Shown here piece by piece: positions 41,824 to 50,385 of a stretch of DNA of 53,941 nucleotides. The DNA is taken from assembly GCA_963974055.1 (NCBI GenBank), contig CAXBCP010000031.1, positions 1-53,941 on the forward strand, written 5' to 3'. How positions within the stretch are numbered: position 1 is the stretch's first letter; every line of letters begins with the position of its first letter. This DNA is from CAXBCP01 sp963974055 (GTDB lineage Bacteria; Pseudomonadota; Alphaproteobacteria; MPNO01; UBA830). Both the position numbers and the translations under genes were made by a program. The notes beneath the pieces were generated by a model, which saw nothing but the letters and a program-made list of their open reading frames with translations, was not told the origin of the DNA and made no database searches.

Positions 41824-41853
41824 AAAAACCCCGGCAGTTTTGCCGGGGTTTTT
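41824..41853. terminator. bidirectional terminator between TRAP operon and cupin gene
   Basis: AAAAACCCCGGC (41824-41835) pairs perfectly with GCCGGGGTTTTT (41842-41853), loop AGTTTT. The 12-bp stem has an A/T tract on both sides, so it can end the plus-strand TRAP transcript and the minus-strand cupin transcript. Confidence 0.9.
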
Positions 41854-41882
41854 CGTTGGCGGAGCGGCCGGCGGGCAGCAGG

Positions 41883-42290
41883 CTATTTCAGCTGCACGCC
41901 TTCGTTTTCGCCGTCGAGGAAGATGTTCGGCTTGAGAAACATGGACAGGATCAGCGCGCCGTCCGGCGCCCAGGCGTCGTGCCGGCTTCCCGGCGGCCGC
42001 CAGACATAGTTGCCGGCCGTGATGGTGCCTTCGTCGTCGACCAGCGAGCCTTCGAGCACAAAGGTCTGTTCCAGATCGACATGCTCGTGAAACGTCAGCT
42101 TTGCGCCCGGCGCCCATTTGAACATGGCGGTCATCATGCCCGTCTCTTCGTTCTCCATCAGGACCTTCATTTCGATCCCTTCGCAGGGGGTCGGTTTCCA
42201 GGGAATCTGATCGACCTCGACAAAGCGCGATGCCAGATCGGGCAGGTCCTCGTGGTCTTTGAACAGCGGGGTTACGACGGCCATTTTCAT
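41883..42290 (-). CDS. single-domain cupin protein
   Basis: A 135-residue cupin with both conserved motifs: LTFHEHVDLEQTFVLEG (metal-binding HxH and Glu region) and WRPPGSRHDAW. The C terminus is FLDGENEGVQL. A GAGGAATG ribosome binding site precedes the ATG. It follows the methyltransferase-like gene on the same strand (73-nt gap). It could be a dioxygenase or sugar isomerase-type enzyme, or a regulatory cupin; no substrate is evident. Confidence 0.8.
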   Translation of the reverse strand: MKMAVVTPLFKDHEDLPDLASRFVEVDQIPWKPTPCEGIEMKVLMENEETGMMTAMFKWAPGAKLTFHEHVDLEQTFVLEGSLVDDEGTITAGNYVWRPPGSRHDAWAPDGALILSMFLKPNIFLDGENEGVQLK

Positions 42291-42363
42291 TCCTCATTGT
42301 CATGTCAGGCGACGCGGGCAGCGTCGCGTGGACCGGTAACTTCCTATGACCTGCCCCGTCCCG

Positions 42364-43299
42364 TCAAGCGGCCGCTTTGACCGCCAGGCCAATCTGTTCG
42401 ATATGGCGGTGATCCGTGCCGCAACACCCGCCGAGCACGGTCAGTTGCGGATGATCGCGCAGCAGCGCTGCAAACTGACCGCCCAGTTCGACCGGATCGC
42501 CGTCGTCCAGTTCCTCGGCATTGTCGAGTTCGGCATGGCTGCACGACGATGCGTTCGCCCGCAATCCCCGAATCCGCGGATTCCCGGCCAGCGCCGCCTC
42601 GAAATGGGTCGGATGGGCGCAATTGATCATGAAATAGGCCGGACCGTTCCCCGTCGCCGCATCGACCTCCGCGACCGCATCGCCAAGTGACTGCCCCGTC
42701 GGCAGCCGACCGTCGGTCTCCACCGTGAACGACACCGCGACCGGGATGCCCGCAGCCTGCGCGGCACGGGTCAGGCCGATAGCCTCCGGCGTGTTGGTCA
42801 TCGTCAGGGCGGAGATCATATCGGCCGCGGTGCCGGCAAGCACGCCAATCTGGGCGGCATGATAGGTTTCGGCCTCGGCCGCCGTCATCGCCTCTCCCGG
42901 ATCGTAGCCGTCGCCGCGCGGGCCGACACAGCCGCTGATCACCATCGGCGTGGCCTCGGTCTCATGCGCCGCGCGCACCGATTCAAGAAACGAAATCGCA
43001 TCGCGGTTGATGCGCGCCATGTCATCGTCGGACAGGCCGAGCCGGGCCGTCCAGCCAGGGCTTGCCCGCCACGTGACGCTTTCGAGCAGCAGGCCGGTGC
43101 CGGCCTGCCGGGCGAGGGGAATATAGCGGTCGAAATAGGCACGCATCCGTGCAACGCCGTCCGCGCTGTTCAGCAGGTGAAACGCCGCGAAGAGCGGCAG
43201 GTCGACGCCTTCCTGGAAAACCATCACGGTCTCGAGACCGCCGTCGGTGAGAAGTTTCGTGCCGTTCAGTTGCGGCAGCCGGGATCTGTACTTGGTCAT
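42364..43299 (-). CDS. homocysteine S-methyltransferase family protein
   Basis: A 311-residue TIM-barrel enzyme of the homocysteine methyltransferase (BHMT / S-methylmethionine) family. The zinc ligands are visible: the first Cys in FMINCAHPTHF and the paired CC in VLGGCCGTDHRHI. LLTDGGLETVMVFQEG is the N-terminal family motif. Reaction: methyl transfer to homocysteine (or to a related thiol) from betaine or S-methylmethionine, but the donor is uncertain. The ATG 43299 follows AGGACGG; longer frames reach into the TetR region. It is divergent from the TetR gene. Confidence 0.82.
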   Translation of the reverse strand: MTKYRSRLPQLNGTKLLTDGGLETVMVFQEGVDLPLFAAFHLLNSADGVARMRAYFDRYIPLARQAGTGLLLESVTWRASPGWTARLGLSDDDMARINRDAISFLESVRAAHETEATPMVISGCVGPRGDGYDPGEAMTAAEAETYHAAQIGVLAGTAADMISALTMTNTPEAIGLTRAAQAAGIPVAVSFTVETDGRLPTGQSLGDAVAEVDAATGNGPAYFMINCAHPTHFEAALAGNPRIRGLRANASSCSHAELDNAEELDDGDPVELGGQFAALLRDHPQLTVLGGCCGTDHRHIEQIGLAVKAAA

Positions 43300-43477
43300 G
43301 TCCGTCCTTTCGGGTTGGGTGTCTTCGAATGGCCCGGAATATGGAAACCGATGCCGTTTCAATCCACCCGACTTATGGTACGGAATCGAAGAAACACGCG
43401 AAGCCGCGGAATTCATCCGGTTTTGCCGGCCCCCGCCCACCGTTCCCGGCGCCACGGCGAACGGATAGAAGATCGAC

Positions 43478-43492
43478 TGTACCTGCGGTACA
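43478..43492 (+). promoter_or_regulatory. palindromic operator candidate upstream of the TetR gene
   Basis: TGTACC-TGC-GGTACA, a perfect 6-bp inverted repeat with a 3-bp spacer in the divergent gap, 30 bp before the TetR ATG. The right arm runs into TACACT, a possible -10 box. The size and position fit a TetR autoregulatory operator. Confidence 0.6.
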
Positions 43493-43522
43493 CTGAATTC
43501 CGGATATCGGGACGAAAGACCA

Positions 43523-44158
43523 ATGCAGGAACCAGAGCGCAAAAAAGGGCGCGGAACCCGGGAACGGCTGATGGATGCCGCGGAGATGTCGGTTCTCGAC
43601 AAGGGATTCGCGACGACCTCGATCGAGGAACTGATCTCGGAAGTCGGCATCACGAAAAGCGGGTTTTTCTATCATTTTCGCGACAAGGGCGAGCTGGCCA
43701 AGGCGCTGCTGGAACGCTACCTCGAACGCGAAGAGTCCATGTTCGACGATTTGTTCGCCCGCGCCCGCGAACTGGACGAAGATCCGCTGCACGCATTTCT
43801 GATCGGCCTGAAACTGCTGTCGGAAATGATGGCCGACCTGCCCGCATCCCATCCCGGCTGCCTCGTCGCGTCGTACTGCTACCAGGAAAACATGTTCAAT
43901 CGCGATGTGCGCGACCTCAACCGCGAAGGCGTTCTGCGCTGGCGCAAGCGGTTCCGGACCCATCTTGAAGCCATTGCCGAACGCTATCCGCCCCGTGTCG
44001 ATGTGAATCTCGACCATCTTGCCGACATGTTTTCCGCCCTCGCGGATGGCGGCATCATTCTGTCCAAGGTGGTCCGCGACAAGGAAATCCTGCCGCAACA
44101 GTTTATGCTGTACCGGGAATTCGTCCGCAGCGTTTTTCTGGGGATCGACCGCAACTGA
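43523..44158 (+). CDS. TetR family transcriptional regulator
   Basis: A 211-residue regulator. The N-terminal HTH is clear: GTRERLMDAAEMSVLDKG, TTSIEELISEVGITKSGFFYHF, then DKGELAKALLERYL. The C-terminal ligand domain (60-205) has a cysteine-containing stretch (PGCLVASYCYQENMF) and no match I can name. It is divergently transcribed from the methyltransferase-like gene; the palindrome at 43478-43492 is its likely operator. Target genes may include its divergent neighbour and the nearby TRAP/dioxygenase genes. Confidence 0.9.
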   Translation: MQEPERKKGRGTRERLMDAAEMSVLDKGFATTSIEELISEVGITKSGFFYHFRDKGELAKALLERYLEREESMFDDLFARARELDEDPLHAFLIGLKLLSEMMADLPASHPGCLVASYCYQENMFNRDVRDLNREGVLRWRKRFRTHLEAIAERYPPRVDVNLDHLADMFSALADGGIILSKVVRDKEILPQQFMLYREFVRSVFLGIDRN

Positions 44159-44284
44159 AGCCGTACACGATGCCGGCACGGATATCGCGGACGGGCCGCG
44201 GCAGATTTTTTTCGCGACTGTGACGCCCGACACACAGGATTCGCGTCATCCCCCCTATCTTCCTGAGGAACAGGAGGACGAACA

Positions 44285-44401
44285 ATGCTCAGATACCGGC
44301 TTTACGACCTGCAATACGGCTTCACGCCGACCCTGATCCGCGCCGTGCGGCGTACGCTGCGGCGCACGGAATCGTGCCGGGACTGCCCCGCCGCCGCCTG
44401 A
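44285..44401 (+). CDS. 38-aa small protein with strong ribosome binding site
   Basis: A 38-codon frame: begins MLRYRLYDLQYGFTPT, then an Arg-rich helix (IRAVRRTLRRTES) and ends in C-x2-C (CRDCPAAA). GGAGG lies 7 nt before the ATG, an almost ideal distance, and the stop is 10 nt from the convergent TauD gene's end. Not a family I know. The amphipathic, basic character would suit a membrane-binding or RNA/DNA-binding micropeptide. The same segment contains an inverted repeat (CCGTGC...GCACGG), so an RNA role is also possible. Confidence 0.5.
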   Translation: MLRYRLYDLQYGFTPTLIRAVRRTLRRTESCRDCPAAA

Positions 44402-44411
44402 CTCCCGTTCG

Positions 44412-45263
44412 TCAGGCGGCCGACGCGAAGGCGGCTTCCGGCGCCTGGCCGGCCACCGTGGTCCGGCGCAGAACGCGCGACTGCGCCGGATCGAACCAGG
44501 TGCGGGCATGCAGCGTGCACATATTGTCCCACATCACCAGATCGCCGGGCGTCCAGACATGCTCGTAACAATGCGCCGGATCTTCGAGGACCTGAAACAG
44601 GTCTTCGAGCAGCGCGTCGCTTTCCGCCCTCTCCATGCCCACGATGTAATCGGTCATCAGCCGGTTGATATAGAGCACTTCACGGCCGGTTTCCGGGTGG
44701 CGGATGACGACCGGATGGGCATAGCGCGGCGCGTCGGGTGAACTGTCATTGGTCTTGACCGTTGCGTTCGCGTCGTAATCGTACACATTCAGGGCTTTCA
44801 GACCACGCAGCCGCATTTTCGTCCCGTCATCCAGCGATTCATAGGCGCGGTAGGCATTCGCGAATTTCGTATTGCCGCCCTCCGCCGGGATTTCCAGCGC
44901 AAACAGTATGGTCGCCCGCGACGGTGTTTCGTAATAGCACTGGTCGGTGTGAAACTGCATCTCGCCGTCCGGCAGCACGCCTTCCATGCCATCGACCTTC
45001 TTGTTGGCGACATACATGAAGTTCTGCGGCCCTTCGTCGACCACCTTGACCGTGCGCACTTCCTGGCGCGGCCCGAACCACTCGGTAAAAGCGATCTGGT
45101 CGTCGCCCGACAGATCCTGACCCGGAATGACGATCACGAAATTTTCCAGCCAGGCATCGCGGATTTGAGTCATCGTTGTATCGTCGAGCCCGCCGCGCAG
45201 ATCGACACCCGATACCCGTGCGCCGATCGCCGGGGAAAGCCGGTCCACTGAAATATTCGTCAT
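44412..45263 (-). CDS. TauD/TfdA-family 2-oxoglutarate dioxygenase
   Basis: A 283-residue Fe(II)/2-oxoglutarate dioxygenase. The iron triad is H105-x-D107 (QFHTDQCYY) and the distal H252 (CTLHARTW), with a 2-oxoglutarate-binding Arg about 12 residues later (SRVLRRT). Members hydroxylate taurine, sulfonates, chlorophenoxyacetate, carnitine-like amines or alkyl sulfates. The product starts MTNISVDRLSPAIGARVSG; GTG at 45275 would add four residues. No adjacent gene fixes the substrate. Confidence 0.88.
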   Translation of the reverse strand: MTNISVDRLSPAIGARVSGVDLRGGLDDTTMTQIRDAWLENFVIVIPGQDLSGDDQIAFTEWFGPRQEVRTVKVVDEGPQNFMYVANKKVDGMEGVLPDGEMQFHTDQCYYETPSRATILFALEIPAEGGNTKFANAYRAYESLDDGTKMRLRGLKALNVYDYDANATVKTNDSSPDAPRYAHPVVIRHPETGREVLYINRLMTDYIVGMERAESDALLEDLFQVLEDPAHCYEHVWTPGDLVMWDNMCTLHARTWFDPAQSRVLRRTTVAGQAPEAAFASAA

Positions 45264-45291
45264 ATTCTCTGCCACCCACGATTATTTCGAT

Positions 45292-45309
45292 ATCTAAGCT
45301 TTATTAGAT
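45292..45309. repeat. inverted repeat upstream of the TauD-type gene
   Basis: ATCTAA-N6-TTAGAT, a perfect 18-bp inverted repeat in an AT-rich stretch 29 bp before the dioxygenase start, suitable as a regulator site. The rest of the divergent gap (45310-45568) carries an AT-rich segment before the DctP ribosome binding site but no clear -35/-10 pair. Confidence 0.4.
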
Positions 45310-45568
45310 TTCAAGCGCCGGCACGTGTCAATCGTCCTCGGTGAACGGCTGGATCGCCGCGAATCGACGTGCCGGCTGCTGCCTGCAGCACGGTTCCGCC
45401 CGACAGGACATGCTGCAAATTGGGCGTGGGTGCAGTCCGCGTTTATGAGAATTCTATTGCGCAGGCGTCACGAAAACACGAACAAGCGCAAAAAAATGAA
45501 CGCGTGCATTTTTCCGGCAATACGATAGGGTTTCTTCAAATAAAATTAATATTCGGGAGAAACTGACA

Positions 45569-46603
45569 ATGACCGGACTAAATTCGCTCTGCCGCATTCC
45601 CCTTGCCGGCGTCCTTGCCGCAGGATTGCTCACGACCGCGTTTACGGCCCCCATCGTTGCCGGGCCGGCCGCCGCCGCCGAAATCAAGCTTGCCCATTTC
45701 ATGTCGCCGCGGCATCCGATGGACCGCTTCCTGATGCGGCCCTGGGCCGAAGAAGTGGCCAAGGCCACCAATAACGCGTTGACGGTGCGTATCTATCCCG
45801 GCGGCGCGCTGGGCAAGGGCCCGGTCGCCCAGTTCAAGCGCGCGGTCGACGGCGTCGCCGACGTCACGTTCGGCCTGCCCGGCTTCACGTCGAAGCTGTT
45901 CCCGCGCACCGGCGTGATCGAACTGCCCGGCGTCGCCAAGGATGCCGTTGTCGCCGCCAACCAGTTGTGGGACGCTTTTCCGCTGCTGTCTCCCGAATGG
46001 CGGCGCGTCGAAGTGCTCGGCCTGTGGACCAATGAAACCCAGACTCTCCTGACCAAATCCAAGCCGATCCGCAAGATCGCGGACATGAAGGACATGAAGA
46101 TTCGCGTACCGTCGAAAGCCCAGGGCGTAACCCTGGCGGCGCTGGGTGCGGTACCGGTCTTTATGCCGATCAACCGGGTCTATAACGCGCTGAATACCGG
46201 CGTGATCGACGGCGTGATGACCGGCCCCAGCACGATCGGCAGCTTCAAGTTCGACGAGGTCGCCAAGTATTTCACCACCGGCCTGCCGCTCGGACGGTCG
46301 CCGTTCTTCCTGGTGATGAACCGCGACACCTGGAAAAAACAGTCGGATGCCCACAAGGACGTCATCCGCAAGACTACCGGCCGTGCGTTCTCGATCAAGG
46401 GCTCGGCGTTCTATATCAAGGCCGGCAAAGCAGGCCTTGCGAAGGTTGCTGCGTCACCGGATCACGAGGTCATCGTGATGAAGGGCGCGGCACTCGACGA
46501 GGCCGTTGACGCCCTGATGAAATCCCGTGCCGCCCAGGTGGCCGATCTCGAAAAACAGGGCGTGCCGGCAGGCAAGATTCTCGCGGCCATGGGCGTTAAA
46601 TAG
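45569..46603 (+). CDS. TRAP transporter solute-binding protein (DctP type), second system
   Basis: A 344-residue DctP protein: signal peptide (about 1-30, ending AAAA), HFMSPRHPMDRFLMRPWAEEV, and MPINRVYNALNTGVIDGVMTGPSTIGSFKFDEVAKYF with the family's late motif. It differs from the first TRAP system's protein in length and sequence, so the solute probably differs. GGGAG lies about 12 nt before the ATG. First gene of the second TRAP operon, divergent from the TauD gene. Confidence 0.9.
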   Translation: MTGLNSLCRIPLAGVLAAGLLTTAFTAPIVAGPAAAAEIKLAHFMSPRHPMDRFLMRPWAEEVAKATNNALTVRIYPGGALGKGPVAQFKRAVDGVADVTFGLPGFTSKLFPRTGVIELPGVAKDAVVAANQLWDAFPLLSPEWRRVEVLGLWTNETQTLLTKSKPIRKIADMKDMKIRVPSKAQGVTLAALGAVPVFMPINRVYNALNTGVIDGVMTGPSTIGSFKFDEVAKYFTTGLPLGRSPFFLVMNRDTWKKQSDAHKDVIRKTTGRAFSIKGSAFYIKAGKAGLAKVAASPDHEVIVMKGAALDEAVDALMKSRAAQVADLEKQGVPAGKILAAMGVK

Positions 46604-46635
46604 AACGATCCGCCTCGTCAAAACAGGCTGATTCC

Positions 46636-47139
46636 GTGGAACGTCTGATCCTGAAACTCAGCGATGCCGTTGGCGAATGCGTGCGTTTTCTCGCACTCGT
46701 CAGCGGCATCGTGCTGATGTGCCTGATGGCGCTGACGGTCGTTGCCGTCACCGTCAGGAAAGCCAACAACCCCATTCTGGGGGCGCAGGACCTGTCCGAA
46801 TCCGGTCTGATCGTCGTCGTCTTTTTCGCGATGGCCTATTCCGGCTGGACCGGCGGCCATATCGCGGTCGATCTGATCGGCGCGATCAAGGGCCGGGCGC
46901 TCGATTACCTCGATTGCGGCGTGCGAACGGTCTGCGGGCTGTTCTTCGTGGTCGTCACCTGGATGACCGTCGAACACGCGCTCGACGCGCTTGAATACGG
47001 CGACGGCTTCAACCTGCTGCCGATCCCGCACTGGCCGTTCTATTTCGTCATCGCATTCGGGTCCGGCCTGTTTTCGCTGGTCCTGTTCCTGCTCGCGGCC
47101 CGGTCGGCCTATGGCATGCCGGAGATAAAACCGAAATGA
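46636..47139 (+). CDS. TRAP transporter small permease (DctQ), second system
   Basis: A 167-residue DctQ protein with four helices. LGAQDLSESGLIVVVFFAMAYSGWTGGHIAVDLI is typical of the family. The start is GTG at 46636, 32 nt after the DctP stop. Its stop overlaps the DctM start by 4 nt. Confidence 0.87.
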   Translation: MERLILKLSDAVGECVRFLALVSGIVLMCLMALTVVAVTVRKANNPILGAQDLSESGLIVVVFFAMAYSGWTGGHIAVDLIGAIKGRALDYLDCGVRTVCGLFFVVVTWMTVEHALDALEYGDGFNLLPIPHWPFYFVIAFGSGLFSLVLFLLAARSAYGMPEIKPK

Positions 47140-48440
47140 GCGAATCCACCATCGGCCTGATCGGTATCGCCGCCCTGTTCATCCTGCTCGCCATCCGCAT
47201 GCCCGTCGGCATCGTCATGATGCTGATCGGCGGCGTCGGCGTGTGGGCGATCAACGGCTCCAAGGCGGCGCTGGCAACGCTGGGCAGCGAGCCCTTCGTG
47301 ATCGCGTCGAATTTCGAACTGCTGATCATCCCGATGTTCGTCCTGATGGGAAATCTCGCCTCCATTTCGGGGATGAGCCGCGACCTCTACGGCGCCGCCT
47401 ATGCCTGGTTCGGGCACTGGCGGGGCGGGCTCGCCTGCGCCACCATTGCCGCCTGCGCCGGATTTGCGGCCCTTTCCGGATCGTCGGTCGCGTCGGCGGT
47501 GACCATGGGTCGCGTCGCCCTGCCGGAAATGCGGCGCTACAACTATCACCCGCGCCTCGCCACCGGCTGCATCGCCGCCGGCGGCACGCTGGGAATCCTG
47601 ATACCGCCCAGCACCGGCTTCGTGATCTACGCGATCCTGACCGAGGAATCCATCGGCCGGCTGTTCCTGGCGGGCGTCCTGCCCGGCCTGCTGCTCACCT
47701 TCCTGTTCATGGTATCGATCGGGATCCAGACCCGCATCAAGCCGGATCTCGGCCCGCCCGGCCCGAAAATGCCGATGCCGCAGCGCATCCGCGCCACCGG
47801 CCAGGCCGGCGCGATGACCGGCATCATCGTGATCACCATCGGCGGCATCTATACCGGCTTTTTCACGGCGGGAGAGGCCGCCGGCGTCGGCGCGTTCCTT
47901 GCCTTCATGCTCGCCATCCTGCGGCGCTCGGTCAACTGGGCGTCGATGAGCGACACCCTGCTCCAGACCGTGCGGACCAGCGCCTTCGCCTTCCTGATCC
48001 TGATCGGCGCGCATGTGTTCAACCCGTTCCTGGCGCTGACGCGGATACCGACGACCCTGTCCGAAGCGCTGATCGGCACGGAATTCGCTCCGCTCGGCAT
48101 CCTGCTGATCCTGCTGGCGGCGTTTATCGTCCTCGGCATGTTCCTGGAAGGATTCGCCATCCTGGTGCTGTCGCTGCCGATCGTGCACCCGCTGATCATC
48201 CAGCTCGGCTACGATCCGATCTGGTTCGGCGTCGTGATGGTGATCGTACTGGAAATGGGCCTCATCAGCCCGCCGGTGGGGGTCAACGTGTTCGTCGTCA
48301 AGTCGATCGCGGAAGACGTGCCGATGAGCGAGATATTCATCGGCATCCTGCCGTTCTGGCTTGCCATGGTCGCCTGCCTGGTGCTGCTGATCGCCTTCCC
48401 GCAGATCGCACTGTTTCTGCCCAATACGATGATCAACTGA
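47136..48440 (+). CDS. TRAP transporter large permease (DctM), second system
   Basis: A 434-residue twelve-helix permease with SGSSVASAVTMGRVALPEMRRYNY, GGTLGILIPPSTGFVIYAI and GLISPPVGVNVFVVKSIA, all DctM motifs. It completes the second tripartite carrier. The luciferase-like oxidoreductase gene follows 57 nt downstream in the same direction, so it may belong to the same regulon. Confidence 0.92.
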   Translation: MSESTIGLIGIAALFILLAIRMPVGIVMMLIGGVGVWAINGSKAALATLGSEPFVIASNFELLIIPMFVLMGNLASISGMSRDLYGAAYAWFGHWRGGLACATIAACAGFAALSGSSVASAVTMGRVALPEMRRYNYHPRLATGCIAAGGTLGILIPPSTGFVIYAILTEESIGRLFLAGVLPGLLLTFLFMVSIGIQTRIKPDLGPPGPKMPMPQRIRATGQAGAMTGIIVITIGGIYTGFFTAGEAAGVGAFLAFMLAILRRSVNWASMSDTLLQTVRTSAFAFLILIGAHVFNPFLALTRIPTTLSEALIGTEFAPLGILLILLAAFIVLGMFLEGFAILVLSLPIVHPLIIQLGYDPIWFGVVMVIVLEMGLISPPVGVNVFVVKSIAEDVPMSEIFIGILPFWLAMVACLVLLIAFPQIALFLPNTMIN

Positions 48441-48497
48441 CGACAGGCATCCCCTCTAATTGCTACGCTCGGCCCAAACGACATACGGGAATTTCCT

Positions 48498-49631
48498 ATG
48501 CGCCTCGGCTACTTCACGATGCCCATGCATCCGCTCGATACGGATTACACCACCACGCTGAAACAGGACCGCGAAGCGATCATCCTGTGCGACAAGCTCG
48601 GCTATTACGACGCGTTCGTCGGCGAACACCTGTCGGACGATGCGGAAAACATCACGAATTCGATGCTGTTTCTCGGCACGCTGATCCATGCGACCGAAAA
48701 CATCATGCTCGGCACCGGCACCACCAACCTGACCCACACCCATCCCGTGCTGGTGGCCAGCCACGCCGCCATGTTCGACCATCTCGCCGAAGGCCGCTTC
48801 ATCCTCGGCATCAGCCCGGGCACGCTGCGCTCGGACCGCGAGGTACTGGGCATCGCCAACGAGGACATCAACAAGATGTTCGCCGAATCCATCGACGTCA
48901 TCCTGGCGATCTGGGAAGGCGAAGCCCCCTATGAGATCAAGTTCCCCGACAACCGCTGGCAGGTAACGACCGAGGCCACGCTGGATGCGCCCTACGGCAC
49001 GGGCATCATGCAAAAGCCCTATCAGGCGCCGCGCCCGGAAATCATCGGCACCGTGGTCGCCCCCTTTTCAAAGGGCGTGACCGAAATGGGCAAAAAGGAC
49101 TTCCACCCGATTTCCGCCAATTTCCTGTTCGACAAATGGGCGGCGACCCACTGGGTCAATTACAAGGAAGGCTGCGACCTGGCGGGCCGCACCGCGGACC
49201 CTGCCGACTGGCGCATCGCGCGCACGGTGTTCGTCGCCGACGACGACAAGGTGGCGCAGGCCTATGGCAAGACCGATGCTAACAGCCCCTACCGGTTCTA
49301 TTACAACCAGCTGGTCTACAAGCTGACCAAGGGCGGCCGACAGGCGGTGTTCAAGCACGACCGGGACGAACCCGACGACGCGATCACGCTGGACCGCGTG
49401 CTCGACGACCTGGTGATCTGCGGCACCGTCGACAGCGTCGTCGACCAGATCCTCGCCTTCCGCGAGGTCACCGGCCCGTTCGGAGAACTGGTCGTCGCCG
49501 GCATGGACTGGGTCGACGAAGACCTCACCAGGCGGTCGTTGCAGTTGATGGCCGAAGAAGTGATGCCGCGCGTCAACGCGGCCCTTGGCGAAACGGCGAC
49601 CGGCCCCGGCGCCAGAAAGGGGATGGCGTAA
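48498..49631 (+). CDS. LLM-class flavin-dependent oxidoreductase
   Basis: A 377-residue luciferase-like monooxygenase. Typical stretches are GYYDAFVGEHLSDDAENI, MLGTGTTNLTHTHPVLVASHAAMFDHLAEGRFILGISPG (FMN-binding barrel) and VICGTVDSVVDQI. Known relatives act on alkanesulfonates, terpenes and dimethyl sulfide, and need reduced flavin from a separate reductase. Its place behind a TRAP importer suggests it oxidises the imported compound. No flavin reductase is present. Ribosome binding site GGGAA. Confidence 0.87.
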   Translation: MRLGYFTMPMHPLDTDYTTTLKQDREAIILCDKLGYYDAFVGEHLSDDAENITNSMLFLGTLIHATENIMLGTGTTNLTHTHPVLVASHAAMFDHLAEGRFILGISPGTLRSDREVLGIANEDINKMFAESIDVILAIWEGEAPYEIKFPDNRWQVTTEATLDAPYGTGIMQKPYQAPRPEIIGTVVAPFSKGVTEMGKKDFHPISANFLFDKWAATHWVNYKEGCDLAGRTADPADWRIARTVFVADDDKVAQAYGKTDANSPYRFYYNQLVYKLTKGGRQAVFKHDRDEPDDAITLDRVLDDLVICGTVDSVVDQILAFREVTGPFGELVVAGMDWVDEDLTRRSLQLMAEEVMPRVNAALGETATGPGARKGMA

Positions 49632-49854
49632 AAACCTGCCCTGCGCCGTCATCGCATCCGTTCGACGCGACAACCCGCTCCCGCGGATAACATCGTTTCC
49701 CTGCCTGCGCCTGCCGTCCCGGGACCGGGCGTAACCGCGATGCTACCGGGCATTCATTTTTTTATCCCGAACGCTTAACGTTGTAGAATCATCGCTAAAG
49801 AAGGGGGGACACAGTGCCTGTAATGGCGCATACAGTTTTCCGAGGGACGCTATT

Positions 49855-50340
49855 TTGAATGAGATATACGGCTCTGCCGAAGAAATAAGGGCGAAAATAA
49901 CGAGCAAATTGCTGCTTCAGGCAATCGATTACTGGGAATCGATCGCCGAGGATGACGTTATTCCCCGACGAAGCGCCATCGATCCGATGGCAATACCTAA
50001 ACTGCTCCCGACGACGTTAATTGTCGAGGCAGAGGACGACGGCGGTTTCCGCTACCAGCTTGCGGGCACGGCCGTCGAAGAGAGATACAAGCTCGGGACG
50101 CTCCGGGGCAAAACGCCCGAAGAAGTTGTCGGCGACGCGGCCGAAAAGGTCCTGGTCCCCTACCGGCGGGTGCGGGACGAAGCTGTCCTGTTCTACCGGG
50201 AGTCGACCCTCGAATGGGTCAGCGCGCCCCAGAAATACACCCACTACATGGTTCTGCTTCTGCCGTTGAGCGATGACGGCAAGAACGTGAACATGATTTT
50301 AGGCATCCAGGACTTCATTCGCGCGCCATCGGTGGATTGA
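49855..50340 (+). CDS. PAS domain protein (PAS_5 type)
   Basis: A 161-residue protein that is essentially one PAS domain of the type found mainly in Rhodospirillales-like Alphaproteobacteria: LLLQAIDYWESIAEDDVIPRRSAIDP, then FRYQLAGTAVEERYKLGTLRGK, and the strand MVLLLPLSDDGKNVNMILGIQDF. No output domain is attached. TTG at 49855 is taken as the start: GAGGGA lies 7 nt upstream and the only in-frame ATG is much later. Ligand and target unknown. The 223-bp gap before it holds a possible -10 TAGAAT at 49784 but no good -35. Confidence 0.8.
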   Translation: MNEIYGSAEEIRAKITSKLLLQAIDYWESIAEDDVIPRRSAIDPMAIPKLLPTTLIVEAEDDGGFRYQLAGTAVEERYKLGTLRGKTPEEVVGDAAEKVLVPYRRVRDEAVLFYRESTLEWVSAPQKYTHYMVLLLPLSDDGKNVNMILGIQDFIRAPSVD

Positions 50341-50385
50341 CCGGCGCCGGAAAGGCGGCGGGCTAAAAGCCGTTATCCTGCGCCA

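Noticed and set aside
38820..45297. Shared 12-mer TTCGATATCTAA at 38820-38831 and 45286-45297, as a common regulator site
   Set aside because: A 12-base match is expected by chance in 54 kb, and only the second copy lies in an inverted repeat.
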